A stretch of 27,572 nucleotides of DNA from JAZRUY01 sp045598845 (GCA_045598845.1 JAZRUY010000153.1:1-27572), one strand, 5' to 3'. Counted from the stretch's first letter, positions 7,293 to 15,360 are shown. Program-made: numbers and translations. The notes: generated from the letters alone by a model not told the origin.

Positions 7293-9167
7293 ATGTCAAA
7301 AAACAAGAAATTCCAAACCGAAGTCAAACAGTTGCTGAACCTGATGATAAATTCGCTGTACAGCAACCGCGATATATTTTTACGCGAGCTGGTGGCCAAT
7401 GCCGCCGATGCCTGCGACAAAGCGCGTTTCGGCAGCCTCACTGCGCCGGAACAGGCGAGAGAATGGAAAATCAGACTGAACACCGACAAGGATGCCAAAA
7501 CCCTGACAGTGGAGGATAACGGTGTCGGCATGAACGAGGAGGAAGTGGTTGCCAATATCGGTACTATCGCCAAGAGCGGCACCAAAGCGTTTATGCAGAT
7601 GCTGGCAGAGAAAGACGGAGACAAAGGTAATGCTCCGGAATTGATCGGACAGTTCGGAGTAGGCTTTTATTCGGCATTCATGGTAGCGGATGAAGTCACT
7701 ATCGAAACCAAAAAATACGGCGATGATCCGGCGGTAAAATGGCAGAGCAAAGGTAATGGAGAATATACGCTGGATGACTGCGGCCGCACTGAACCCGGCA
7801 CGAAAATCACCCTGCACCTGAAAGCGGATGCCGATATATACCTTGAAAACTGGAAAATAAGTGAAATCATACGCCGGTACAGCGATTTCATCGAATATCC
7901 GATCATCCTGCCTGAAAAAAAAGCGGCGGAAAAGGATAAACCGGAAACGGTTGAGGACAGGATATTGAACAGCAGGAAGGCCATCTGGCTGCGCAAACCG
8001 GCGGACATAACCGAGGAGGAATACAAGAGTTTCTATGCGCATGTGGCGAGTACTGCCGGAGATTATCTGAAAGCGATCCACATATCGGCCGAAGGAGCCA
8101 GCGAATTCAAGGCACTGTTGTTTCTGCCCAAGGAAGCGCCGTTCAGCATTCTGATGCCTGAAATGGATAAACGCGGACTGCAACTGTATGTCCACCGGGT
8201 TTTTATCACCGATGAATGCAAAGAACTGATCCCGGAATACCTTCGGTTCGTAAAGGGAGTTGTTGACTCCAGCGATCTGCCGCTGAATGTGTCGCGGGAA
8301 ATCCTGCAGCAGAACGGACAGTTGCAGAAAATTGAAAAGGCGGTGACCGGGAAAGTATTGACTGAACTCAAAAAACTGCTGGAAAACGACCGCGCCGGTT
8401 ACGAGAAATTCTTCTCCGAATTCGGACGGATACTGAAAGAAGGGATACATACCGATTTCGGCAACGCTGAAAAATTGAAGGATCTGGTGCTGTACAAGTC
8501 GATGAACTCTGACGGTAAATTCATCACGCTGGAAGAATATGTGAACGCGATGCCGGAGAGCCAGAAGGATATCTACTATCTCACCGGAGAAAAAATGGAA
8601 TCCGTGGTCTCCTATCCCGCTTTGGAATATTTCAAAAGCAAGGGTTATGATGTGCTGTTTATGACCGATCCTATCGATGACTGGATAATGCAGGAAATGT
8701 TCCAGTACCGCAAAAAGAATTTCAAATCGGTGGCCAAAGGCGAATTTGAGGACAAGGAAAGCGAAAGCGAGCTGAAGAAAGCGGAAAAGAAATACGGCGG
8801 CTTGCTGGAGGCGCTGAAAAAGGCGCTTGGGGATAAGGTTGAAGGAGTGCGCTTTTCAGCCAGACTGACCGAAAGCCCCTGCTGTCTGGTTACCGAGGGT
8901 AACAGTCTGGCTCCGCATATGGAGCGGCTTTTCCGGGCAATGCATCAGGATGTGCCTAAAAGCAAACGCTATCTGGAACTGAACCCCAGGCATCCGCTGA
9001 TCGAAGCGATGGAAAAACTGCGTTCCGCGGATGCGGAGTCGCAGGATCTCTCATCGTATGCCGGAATATTGCTGAATCAAGCGCTGCTCAACGAAGGCAG
9101 TCCGATTGCGGAGCCGGCGGCATTCACCAAGGCGGTTACCGAACTGATGCTTAAGGGAATAAAATAG
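7293..9167 (+). CDS. htpG: Molecular chaperone HtpG (Hsp90)
   Basis: 624 residues, the normal length for bacterial Hsp90. It is an ATP-driven homodimeric cytoplasmic chaperone. The N-terminal GHKL ATPase domain shows RDIFLRELVANAADACDK (catalytic Glu and ATP-magnesium Asn), DNGVGMNEEEVVANIGTIAKSGT and GQFGVGFYSAFMVAD (lid and glycine-rich loop). The middle domain has GVVDSSDLPLNVSREILQQ, with the arginine that contacts the gamma-phosphate. The C-terminal part ends with the dimerisation region around LNPRHPLIEAMEKL. The C-terminal MEEVD of eukaryotic Hsp90 is absent, as expected. ATG 7293 has AGGAG at 7 bases. It is monocistronic, with promoter and hairpin upstream and a two-way terminator downstream. 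Confidence 0.98.
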   Translation: MSKNKKFQTEVKQLLNLMINSLYSNRDIFLRELVANAADACDKARFGSLTAPEQAREWKIRLNTDKDAKTLTVEDNGVGMNEEEVVANIGTIAKSGTKAFMQMLAEKDGDKGNAPELIGQFGVGFYSAFMVADEVTIETKKYGDDPAVKWQSKGNGEYTLDDCGRTEPGTKITLHLKADADIYLENWKISEIIRRYSDFIEYPIILPEKKAAEKDKPETVEDRILNSRKAIWLRKPADITEEEYKSFYAHVASTAGDYLKAIHISAEGASEFKALLFLPKEAPFSILMPEMDKRGLQLYVHRVFITDECKELIPEYLRFVKGVVDSSDLPLNVSREILQQNGQLQKIEKAVTGKVLTELKKLLENDRAGYEKFFSEFGRILKEGIHTDFGNAEKLKDLVLYKSMNSDGKFITLEEYVNAMPESQKDIYYLTGEKMESVVSYPALEYFKSKGYDVLFMTDPIDDWIMQEMFQYRKKNFKSVAKGEFEDKESESELKKAEKKYGGLLEALKKALGDKVEGVRFSARLTESPCCLVTEGNSLAPHMERLFRAMHQDVPKSKRYLELNPRHPLIEAMEKLRSADAESQDLSSYAGILLNQALLNEGSPIAEPAAFTKAVTELMLKGIK

Positions 9168-9210
9168 ATCCGTCAGCAGCTTAAATAATCTGATCAACTC
9201 AAACCGAATA

Positions 9211-9239
9211 AAAAGCAACCGGAGTTCGGTTGCTTTTTT
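9211..9239. terminator. Two-way terminator between htpG and queC
   Basis: Stem AAAAGCAACCG (9211-9221), loop GAGTT, stem CGGTTGCTTTT (9227-9237), with T run on the plus side and A run (T run on the minus strand) on the other. It serves both converging genes. Confidence 0.92.
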
Positions 9240-9248
9240 ACTCTGCAA

Positions 9249-9938
9249 TCATTCAAGCGGTATGTAATGGGTCGGATCGGGAACGCCGGCGGCGGCGAAA
9301 CCTGCTTTCCGCAATGCGCAACTGTCGCATCTGCCGCAACTCCGGCCTTCCTTATCCGGGTTATAGCAACTGGTGGTCATAGAATAATCCACGCCCAGAC
9401 GGAGACCGGCGGTAATTATCTGCGCTTTGGAAAGATTCTGCAACGGAGTATCAATGTTGAATTTCCAGCCTTCATCGGCGGCGCAAGTTCCGAGACGGGC
9501 GGCTTCGGAAAAAGCGCGGATAAATTCGGCCCGGCAGTCGGGATAGCCGGAATAATCCACGGAATTCACTCCGATAAAGATGTCGCGCGCTCCTATGACT
9601 TCACCCCAGGCGGCGGCGAAGGAGAGAAAAATCAAGTTGCGGGCCGGCACATAAGTAACCGGCATTCCCCCTCCGGCAGCGGCATCCGGAACGGCGATCG
9701 CGTTATCGGTGAGCGCGGAGCCCCCCCAGAGTGTCAAATCTATTTTTGCGATGCGGTGCTGAACCGCTCCCAATACCGCGGAAATCCGACCGGACGCCTG
9801 CAGTTCGCAGCGATGGCGCTGCCCGTAATCAAAACTCAGAGTGTAACACTCGAACCCCCGGCTGCGCGCTATTGCCAGACAGGTGGCCGAATCCAGTCCG
9901 CCGGAAAGAAGTATTACCGCTTTTTTATCGTTCCCCAT
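9249..9938 (-). CDS. queC: 7-cyano-7-deazaguanine synthase
   Basis: 229 residues. It converts 7-carboxy-7-deazaguanine to preQ0 with ATP and ammonia, in the queuosine (tRNA wobble base) pathway. Seen: the PP-loop ATP motif LLSGGLDSATCLA near the N-terminus, FDYGQRHRCEL, YVPARNLIFLSFAAAWGE, GVNSVDYSGYPDCR, and the zinc cysteines in TSCYNPDKEGRSCGRCDSC at the C-terminus. ATG 9938 has GGCGG at 5 bases; an in-frame GTG at 9959 would add seven unconserved residues. The alpha-fucosidase gene ends 29 bases upstream on the same strand, so they are probably one transcript although their functions are unrelated. No other queuosine gene is in the window. Confidence 0.96.
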   Translation of the reverse strand: MGNDKKAVILLSGGLDSATCLAIARSRGFECYTLSFDYGQRHRCELQASGRISAVLGAVQHRIAKIDLTLWGGSALTDNAIAVPDAAAGGGMPVTYVPARNLIFLSFAAAWGEVIGARDIFIGVNSVDYSGYPDCRAEFIRAFSEAARLGTCAADEGWKFNIDTPLQNLSKAQIITAGLRLGVDYSMTTSCYNPDKEGRSCGRCDSCALRKAGFAAAGVPDPTHYIPLE

Positions 9939-9967
9939 GATAACCGCCGAAAAAAACACAACCTGGT

Positions 9968-11284
9968 TTATCTGCCGAAGACAGCCAAATCGATGTATTC
10001 AGGCTGAGGTCCGGTAACGCGTATGATCACTTTTTCGGCCCGCACCGCGTCCTGAATACGGCGCAGACGCAACCTGCCGACCGATGCTCCGGAGCAAAGC
10101 GGGATTTCCAGACCGCCTGAAGTCACGGCAATCACTTCGTACCGTTCGATCCGCTCCTCCTGATCCGCCGGTTCGGTCATGCGTATCAGACCGATATCGG
10201 AATCCGCCGGCAATGTCAATTCAGCCGCTCCTCCGGCAAGGGGCAGACGGCCGGAGGCAAGCAGTTTGGAATAAAGCCTGTCAACAGCGGCCTTAAACCC
10301 GCGCATGGAAGCGATATCAGCCGGGGCAAGTCTGCCGTCCGTAGCCGGAGCCAGCCCGAGATTGAGGTATCCGCCGTTGCCGACACTGGCAAGATACAGT
10401 TCCAGCAGTTTTTCGGACGACTTAACCTGCGCATCCTCCGAGGCATGATAGAACCAGCCGGGACGCAGAGGCGTGTCGCATTCCGGAGGCATATAAAATC
10501 TGCCGTCGATATGACCGGTAAACCCCTCGGCGAAATCAGTCCGGCCGGGGCCGATGTTGCCGTCGGCATAATGCGGGGTATAACAGCCGCGGCTGTCCGG
10601 AGAAGTCGTGCCGTCCTCATTGCCGGTCCAGCGCACATCAGGACCGATATCGCTGTATATCACCGCTTCCGGCTGGAGAGTGCGGAGCATGGTAAAAAGG
10701 CGCTCCCATTCATAATAAACCGATGCGTCAATTTTCCGGCTGCAATTCGCGCCGCCGTACCAGCCGTCGCCGCCGTTGGCGCCGTCCAGCCATATTTCAA
10801 AAGCGGGACCGTAATTCGAACATATTTCCCGCACCTGTTCATGATACATTTTCACATATTCCGGAGAACCGTAGCAAGCCTGATGACGATCCCAGGGGGA
10901 AATATAGAAACCGACCCGGAATTTACGGCGGCGGCAGGCATCAACCACTTCACGGACCAGATCTCCGCGGCCGCCACGCCACGGAGAACGGCTGATATTG
11001 TAATCGGTGGTGGCGGTCGGCCAAAGACAGAATCCGCTGTGGTGCTTGCAGACCAGTATCAGCCCGTCAAGACCTCCGTCGATACAGGCCTGAACAAGAG
11101 CATCGGCATCAAAAGCGGACGGATTGAACAATGCCGGATCTTCATCACCGTATCCCCACTCCTTGTCGGTCCAGGTGTTGAGTGAAAAATGGACGATGGA
11201 GTAGCAACCGGTATGCGAATGACCGATTATGCGGGAAGAGGGAATCCTGCCTGGATTGAACTTTGCCAATTCGTCAACATTCAT
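9968..11284 (-). CDS. Alpha-L-fucosidase, GH29 family
   Basis: 438 residues with no signal peptide, so probably cytoplasmic. It hydrolyses terminal alpha-L-fucose from glycans that have been imported or trimmed. Seen: the (beta/alpha)8 domain with KHHSGFCLWPTATTDY (80-95), GFYISPWDRH (125-134), the nucleophile D167 in FEIWLDGANGG, and GPDVRWTGNEDG (214-225) whose E223 is the likely acid/base. PPECDTPLRPGWFYH (266-280) is typical of the GH29-B group, which favours alpha-1,3/1,4-linked fucose; the linkage preference is inference. A small beta-sandwich follows from about residue 345. ATG 11284 has GGAG 11 bases upstream. It diverges from the perR-like gene and is followed by queC. It fits a bacterium feeding on host or algal fucosylated glycans, but no fucose catabolism genes are near. 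Confidence 0.92.
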   Translation of the reverse strand: MNVDELAKFNPGRIPSSRIIGHSHTGCYSIVHFSLNTWTDKEWGYGDEDPALFNPSAFDADALVQACIDGGLDGLILVCKHHSGFCLWPTATTDYNISRSPWRGGRGDLVREVVDACRRRKFRVGFYISPWDRHQACYGSPEYVKMYHEQVREICSNYGPAFEIWLDGANGGDGWYGGANCSRKIDASVYYEWERLFTMLRTLQPEAVIYSDIGPDVRWTGNEDGTTSPDSRGCYTPHYADGNIGPGRTDFAEGFTGHIDGRFYMPPECDTPLRPGWFYHASEDAQVKSSEKLLELYLASVGNGGYLNLGLAPATDGRLAPADIASMRGFKAAVDRLYSKLLASGRLPLAGGAAELTLPADSDIGLIRMTEPADQEERIERYEVIAVTSGGLEIPLCSGASVGRLRLRRIQDAVRAEKVIIRVTGPQPEYIDLAVFGR

Positions 11285-11336
11285 AATTATCTATTCTCCG
11301 TGTGGATGGTTAAATATTTCCGCATCTGCCTGCTTG

Positions 11337-11365
11337 AATTTACCCCTGGGCACTGTAAAAAGCAA
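11337..11365 (-). promoter_or_regulatory. Possible promoter of the fucosidase gene
   Basis: Minus strand TTGCTT (11365-11360), 17-base spacer, TAAATT (11342-11337). Moderate match, about 50 bases before ATG 11284. Confidence 0.45.
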
Positions 11366-11392
11366 GACCGCAGACACCCGCGAAAAAACAAC

Positions 11393-11421
11393 TTGCATTC
11401 GCTTTACCTCTCGTATATATT
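11393..11421 (+). promoter_or_regulatory. Promoter of the perR - rubredoxin - lipoprotein operon
   Basis: TTGCAT (11393-11398), 17-base spacer, TATATT (11416-11421). No clear PerR-box palindrome (TTATAAT-n-ATTATAA type) is visible in or beside it, so self-regulation cannot be shown. Confidence 0.6.
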
Positions 11422-11457
11422 TGCAACAGGGCAACGCTATGTATACGGAGACGGCGG

Positions 11458-11895
11458 ATGAACCGGACAATGCAGCGGGAAGCAATACTGAAGGAACTGC
11501 GCGGCCGCAGCGATCACCCCACCGCGGAACAGATTTACAGCAGTCTGAAACCGGGGATGCCGAAATTGAGCCTGGGGACCGTTTACCGCGACTTGGCGCA
11601 ATTATCGCGAAAAGGGACGATACTGCAACTCAATAACAGTGCCGGACAGCGGCGTTTCGACGGTTGCACAGCCAGACACAGCCATATGCGTTGCACGATA
11701 TGCGGCGGCGTAACCGATGTGGAATCCCCGCTGCTTACAGAATTACACCGCGGGCTGGAACAGGCTGCGGAAGAATTCGGATGCGGAGGATTCACGCTGG
11801 AATTCTCAGGGATATGCGGCTCCTGCATGATAAAAAATTCAAAATCGCCGGCGGAAAAACCGTCCGAATCAATTGAAAGCGGAGATGGAGTATGA
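11458..11895 (+). CDS. perR: PerR-type peroxide-sensing repressor (Fur family)
   Basis: 145 residues. It has an N-terminal winged helix (about 1-60; LSLGTVYRDLAQLSRKG is the recognition region) and a C-terminal dimerisation/metal domain. The candidate regulatory-metal ligands H20, D68, H74, H76 and D87 have exactly the spacing of H37, D85, H91, H93 and D104 in Bacillus subtilis PerR, including the aspartate that distinguishes PerR from Fur. Structural zinc cysteines are C79/C82 and C120/C123. In the family, iron-bound protein is inactivated by peroxide-driven histidine oxidation, releasing oxidative-stress genes. GGAG lies 7 bases before ATG 11458. The stop overlaps the rubredoxin start by four bases (ATGA), which supports a role in oxygen or peroxide defence of an anaerobe. 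The C-terminal tail after C123 is polar and unconserved. Confidence 0.9.
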   Translation: MNRTMQREAILKELRGRSDHPTAEQIYSSLKPGMPKLSLGTVYRDLAQLSRKGTILQLNNSAGQRRFDGCTARHSHMRCTICGGVTDVESPLLTELHRGLEQAAEEFGCGGFTLEFSGICGSCMIKNSKSPAEKPSESIESGDGV

Positions 11896-12053
11896 AAAAG
11901 TACGTGTGCAATGTATGCGGTTATGTGTATGATCCGGCGCTGGGTGATCCGGATGGCGGCATAGCCCCCGGAACTCCTTTCGAGGAAATTCCGGACAGTT
12001 GGGTATGTCCGCTTTGCGGTGCCGGGAAAAAAGATTTTTCGGAAACGGTATGA
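11892..12053 (+). CDS. Rubredoxin
   Basis: 53 residues, a complete rubredoxin. Two CxxCG knuckles (C6/C9 in YVCNVCGY and C39/C42 in WVCPLCGA) hold one iron. The conserved core residues YVYDPALGDPDGGIAPGTPFE and IPDSWVCP are all there. It is a small cytoplasmic one-electron carrier that usually passes electrons to rubrerythrin, superoxide reductase or flavodiiron proteins. GGAG lies within the end of the upstream gene. The start overlaps the PerR stop and its own stop overlaps the next start, both as ATGA, so translation of the three genes is probably coupled. None of the usual electron acceptors is in the window. Confidence 0.96.
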   Translation: MKKYVCNVCGYVYDPALGDPDGGIAPGTPFEEIPDSWVCPLCGAGKKDFSETV

Positions 12054-12382
12054 TGATGAAGAGCATTTCCGGAATTCTGACGGCGGCGACAGCGGCGACG
12101 ATGCTGCTGGGCGCCGGATGCGCCCAGTACCGCAACCGGGAGAATTTCGCCAAGCTGCGTACCGGCATGACTAAGCAGCAGGTGCTGGAGATCATGGGAG
12201 AGCCGGAATCAGAAGAAACTTTCAACAGTCCGGATATCTGGTTCTATCAAGTGCGTACCGTATGGGCTGATGCGCTGACCACTGAGGACGAATGCGCGCC
12301 GGTGGTGTTCAAAAACGGGGTGGTTACAGGCTGGGGCAACGAATATTACAGCAAACTGCGGTTTGACAACCGTGAAAAGTGA
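12050..12382 (+). CDS. BamE/SmpA-like lipoprotein
   Basis: 110 residues. The signal peptide ends in a lipobox-like LLGAGC with C24 as the lipidation site, followed by AQYRN. The mature part has the SmpA/OmlA (BamE-like) fold signature: NFAKLRTGMTKQQVLEIMGEP (32-52), WFYQV (64-68) and a final strand VVFKNGVVTGWG (85-96). BamE itself is an outer-membrane lipoprotein of the outer-membrane protein assembly machine, but many short proteins share this fold. In a PVC bacterium the function is uncertain. The start overlaps the rubredoxin stop (ATGA), with three ATG codons in a row, so the exact start could be 12050, 12053 or 12056. A terminator follows. Its place behind a peroxide regulator and rubredoxin is unexpected. 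Confidence 0.8.
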   Translation: MMMKSISGILTAATAATMLLGAGCAQYRNRENFAKLRTGMTKQQVLEIMGEPESEETFNSPDIWFYQVRTVWADALTTEDECAPVVFKNGVVTGWGNEYYSKLRFDNREK

Positions 12383-12414
12383 CGACAAATATTACCGAAT
12401 TTGAAAAATTTTCG

Positions 12415-12444
12415 AGGCTGAGACATTCAGCCTTTTGTTTTTTT
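12415..12444 (+). terminator. Terminator of the perR operon
   Basis: Stem AGGCTGA (12415-12421), loop GACAT, stem TCAGCCT (12427-12433), followed by TTTTGTTTTTTT. It closes the PerR - rubredoxin - lipoprotein operon, before the converging dut gene. Confidence 0.9.
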
Positions 12445-12466
12445 ATTGAAAGCCGGAATCACTGAA

Positions 12467-12916
12467 TCATACCCCGGTGCTGCCGAAACCGCCCTCGCCG
12501 CGGTCAGTGGCATTGAGCCCGTCCGCCGCAAGCAGACTCACCGCCGGAAGACGGCAGATCACCATTTGCGCAATACGGTCGCCGCGGCGGATGATAAAAT
12601 CTTCCGTGCCGCCGTTGTAGATAATCACCCCGATTTCACCGCGGTAGCCGGCATCAACGGTACCGGGAGAATTAGTGAGCATGATGTCGCGTTTAAGCGC
12701 CAGGCCGCTGCGCGGGCGGATCTGCGCCTCAAACCCCGGAGGCAGCGCGATGCGCACACCGGACGGCACCAGCGTACTGCGGCGCGGCTGCACCGTAAGA
12801 TCGGCGCGGCTGCGCAAATCGAAAGCGGCATCATCGGCGTGCGCGCGCTCCGGAAAAAGGTCTTCGCACCCTGTCAGCATCGCCACTTTGATTTCAGTAA
12901 TTTGGGAATCCTGCAA
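12467..12916 (-). CDS. dut: dUTP diphosphatase
   Basis: 149 residues, trimeric dUTPase, hydrolysing dUTP to dUMP so that uracil stays out of DNA. All five family motifs are present: DAAFDLRS (29-36), RPRSGLALK (67-75), GTVDAGYRGEIGVIIYN (85-101, with the catalytic Asp and the uracil-site Tyr), RGDRIAQMVI (111-120) and the C-terminal lid RGEGGFGSTG (139-148). The start is TTG 12916, supported by GGAG 7 bases upstream and by the lack of a better codon at the right place. It faces the perR operon and diverges from the tandem PilT gene, with about 120 bases between. Confidence 0.96.
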   Translation of the reverse strand: MQDSQITEIKVAMLTGCEDLFPERAHADDAAFDLRSRADLTVQPRRSTLVPSGVRIALPPGFEAQIRPRSGLALKRDIMLTNSPGTVDAGYRGEIGVIIYNGGTEDFIIRRGDRIAQMVICRLPAVSLLAADGLNATDRGEGGFGSTGV

Positions 12917-12923
12917 TTTTTTA

Positions 12924-12927
12924 CTCC
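12924..12927 (-). promoter_or_regulatory. Ribosome binding site supporting the TTG start of dut
   Basis: GGAG on the minus strand, 7 bases before TTG 12916. It fixes an unusual start codon. Confidence 0.7.
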
Positions 12928-13037
12928 GGAAGTTTGTTTTTAGGCATTGCGGAGATTAAAGTAACTACTGAATAAACCGTTTTCAAATTCCGCGCATTCT
13001 TGAAAAACGCGTCGTATGCGACAGAAGGGGTGATGAA

Positions 13038-15236
13038 ATGAGAGATCTGGTGGAACTGCTGCATTATGCCATGAGTTCATCGGCGTCGGATTTATATGTG
13101 ACCGCGACCAAACTGCCGTCGATGCGGCTTCACGGGCAAGTGCATCCGGACGGAGATGAAGTGATCACCGCCGAGCAGGTGAATGAGTTCCGGCTCAGGC
13201 TGCTGGGCGAAAAAGGCGAAAAAGATTACCGCGCCCAGGGAAGTTTCGATATCGCTTTCGCCGATGGTGAAGACCGTTTCAGAATGAACTTTCTGGAAAC
13301 CATGCACGGCCCCGGATTCGTGGCCCGTCCGATTCACAGCGGCGGCGAACTTGATTTCGGCAAGCTCGGTCTTCCGGCGTCGGTGCTGTCCGAGATGTGC
13401 AATCACAACAACGGCATCATTATCGTAGTAGGCGCCACCGGCAGCGGTAAGTCGACCACGCTGTCCGCCATGGTCAATCACATCAACCGCAATTTCTACA
13501 AGCATATCATCACCATCGAAGACCCGATAGAATATCAGCATCACGACATCAACTCGCTGGTCACCCAGCGCGAACTTAACGGCAGCACCAGCAGTTTCAC
13601 CGAGGCGCTGCGCGGAGCGCTGCGCGAAAGTCCGGACGTGATCGTAATCGGCGAAATGCGCGACATGAGTACCGTGCAGGTGGCTATAACCGCCGCCATG
13701 ACCGGCCATCTGGTAATCACCACCGTGCATACCAGCGATACCGTGCAGGCGGTGGAACGCGTGATCGACCTCTATCCGGAGCATCTCCGGCTGCAGGTTG
13801 CGTCCGATCTGGGGAACTCGCTGGTCGGCATCGTTGCGCAACGATTGGCCCCGCGCGCCGACCACAGCGGCATGGTTCCGGCGCTGGAAGTGCTTGTCGG
13901 CACTCCGGCAGTACGCAAACTGGTGGCGGAGCGCAACTACAAGACCCTGTCGGAAACGCTGAAAAGGGGAGTGCGTTCCGGAATGGTAACTTTCACCCGG
14001 GCGGCATTCAACCTTTTCAAAGAAGGACTGATAACCCAGGATACCGCTAACTCGCTGGTGGACAATGCCGATGAACTGCGGTTGCTGATGAAGGGCATGG
14101 AAAGCGGGGTGGATTCCTTTCAGAGCCAATACGGGACCATGGAAGACGTGGGCGACCCGGATGCCCAGTACATTGACATGAGCCGGTTGCTCCGCACTGC
14201 GGTAAAGACCAAAGCCAGCGATATGATTCTGACCGCCGGTGTAAGCCCGATGCTGCGTATCCACGGCGATCTGCGCCCGCTGGAACTGCCGGAACTGACC
14301 GGTATCGACACCCAGCGGCTGCTGTACAGCGTGCTGACCCCGGCTCAAAAAGTGAGTTTCGAGGAACAGCGCGAAGTCGATTTGGCGCTTTCCACCACGT
14401 TGGTGATGGATAAGAAAACCGGTGAAAAACAGAGTTTCCGTTTCCGTGTGAACGGATTCTTCCAGCGCGGCAACGTCGGTGTGGTGGCCCGTGTAATCGA
14501 TACCAAGATTCCGTCACCTGAGCAGCTCAACATTCCACCGCAAGTACTTCAATTGGGTACAAAAAAGCAGGGGCTGGTGCTGGTTACCGGTCCTACCGGC
14601 AGCGGTAAGACAACCACTCTGGCCAGTATCATTGATCTGATCAACAAGACCATGCCCAAACATATCATCACCGTGGAGGACCCGATCGAATACGTGCATA
14701 ATTCACAGATGTCGGTAGTGGAGCAGCGGGAAGTGCATGCCGATACCCTCTCTTTCGCCAACTCGCTGAAATTCGCGTTGCGGCAGAACCCGGACGTGAT
14801 TCTGGTGGGGGAAATGCGCGATGTGGAAACCATCGGCGCCGCCATTACCGCGGCGGAAACCGGGCATTTGGTATTCGGAACGCTGCATACCAACTCCGCC
14901 GCGCAGACTATCGACCGTATCATCGATGCCTTCCCGGCCTATCAGCAGAACCAGATCCGGCTGCAACTGTCGGCCAGTATTCTCAGCATCATATCACAAC
15001 GGCTGCTGCCGAAACTGGACGGGAAAGGCCGGGTGGCGGCGTTTGAAATCCTCATCGGTACTTCGCCGGTGAAATCACTGATCCGGGAGGGAAAAACCAA
15101 TATGCTGCAGTCAACATTGGAAACCTCGACCAAGGACGGCATGATCACTATGGGGAAATCGCTTGAAACGCTCTATAACCAGGGGCTGGTTGGAATAGAC
15201 GTGATCAATTCTTATACCCTTGAAAGCAAAAAGTAA
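13038..15236 (+). CDS. Tandem PilT-type ATPase (two complete PilT modules in one chain)
   Basis: 732 residues, about twice the length of PilT (roughly 345). Both halves are full pilus-retraction ATPases. First module: N-terminal PAS-like domain 1-115, Walker A GATGSGKST (132-140), Asp box TIEDPIE (159-165), Walker B VIVIGEMRD (201-209), His box GHLVITTVHT (223-232). Linker about 340-378. Second module: Walker A GPTGSGKTT (518-526), VEDPIE (546-551), VILVGEMRD (587-595), GHLVFGTLHT (609-618), and a C-terminal SPVKSLIREGK like the AIRNLIRE retraction motif of PilT. The first module has the weaker PAVRKLVAERN there. All ATPase motifs look intact in both. PilT works as a hexamer at the base of type IV pili; two modules per chain would give a trimer of dimers or alternating ring. 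AAGGGG lies 7 bases before ATG. It looks monocistronic with its own terminator; no other pilus gene is nearby. Confidence 0.93.
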   Translation: MRDLVELLHYAMSSSASDLYVTATKLPSMRLHGQVHPDGDEVITAEQVNEFRLRLLGEKGEKDYRAQGSFDIAFADGEDRFRMNFLETMHGPGFVARPIHSGGELDFGKLGLPASVLSEMCNHNNGIIIVVGATGSGKSTTLSAMVNHINRNFYKHIITIEDPIEYQHHDINSLVTQRELNGSTSSFTEALRGALRESPDVIVIGEMRDMSTVQVAITAAMTGHLVITTVHTSDTVQAVERVIDLYPEHLRLQVASDLGNSLVGIVAQRLAPRADHSGMVPALEVLVGTPAVRKLVAERNYKTLSETLKRGVRSGMVTFTRAAFNLFKEGLITQDTANSLVDNADELRLLMKGMESGVDSFQSQYGTMEDVGDPDAQYIDMSRLLRTAVKTKASDMILTAGVSPMLRIHGDLRPLELPELTGIDTQRLLYSVLTPAQKVSFEEQREVDLALSTTLVMDKKTGEKQSFRFRVNGFFQRGNVGVVARVIDTKIPSPEQLNIPPQVLQLGTKKQGLVLVTGPTGSGKTTTLASIIDLINKTMPKHIITVEDPIEYVHNSQMSVVEQREVHADTLSFANSLKFALRQNPDVILVGEMRDVETIGAAITAAETGHLVFGTLHTNSAAQTIDRIIDAFPAYQQNQIRLQLSASILSIISQRLLPKLDGKGRVAAFEILIGTSPVKSLIREGKTNMLQSTLETSTKDGMITMGKSLETLYNQGLVGIDVINSYTLESKK

Positions 15237-15270
15237 ACCCGTACTAACTGTACTGAACTAATCGGATATT

Positions 15271-15299
15271 CACCCGGACCGGCAATCCGGGTGTTTTTT
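15271..15299 (+). terminator. Terminator of the tandem PilT gene
   Basis: Stem CACCCGGA (15271-15278), 7-base loop, stem TCCGGGTG (15286-15293), then six T. Confidence 0.92.
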
Positions 15300-15331
15300 G
15301 CCGGCGGATTCAGACAATACCTGCGCGGTTA

Positions 15332-15360
15332 TGGCAATAGCGCAAGCGCAATGCTATATT
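15332..15360 (+). promoter_or_regulatory. Probable promoter of the hom - aspartokinase - proS - nifU - prfB run
   Basis: TGGCAA (15332-15337, weak), 17-base spacer, TATATT (15355-15360) preceded by TGC, an extended -10. The leader to ATG 15443 is about 75 bases and shows no obvious leader peptide rich in Thr, Met or Lys and no riboswitch I recognise. Confidence 0.45.

Noticed and set aside
7380..8450. 356-codon open frame antisense to htpG
   Set aside because: It is a codon-bias shadow: no ribosome binding site, odd composition (many Phe, His, Gln), and htpG on the other strand has full family motifs.
13092..14348. 418-codon open frame antisense to the PilT gene, with similar long antisense frames over hom (15719-16780) and prfB (20933-21769)
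   Set aside because: Same reason: shadows of strongly coding plus-strand genes in GC-rich DNA, with His/Gln/Arg-rich translations and no start signals.
15335..15359. Imperfect palindrome ATAGC...GCTAT with GCGCAA direct repeat upstream of hom
   Set aside because: Only five base pairs, overlapping the promoter elements; too short to claim an operator.
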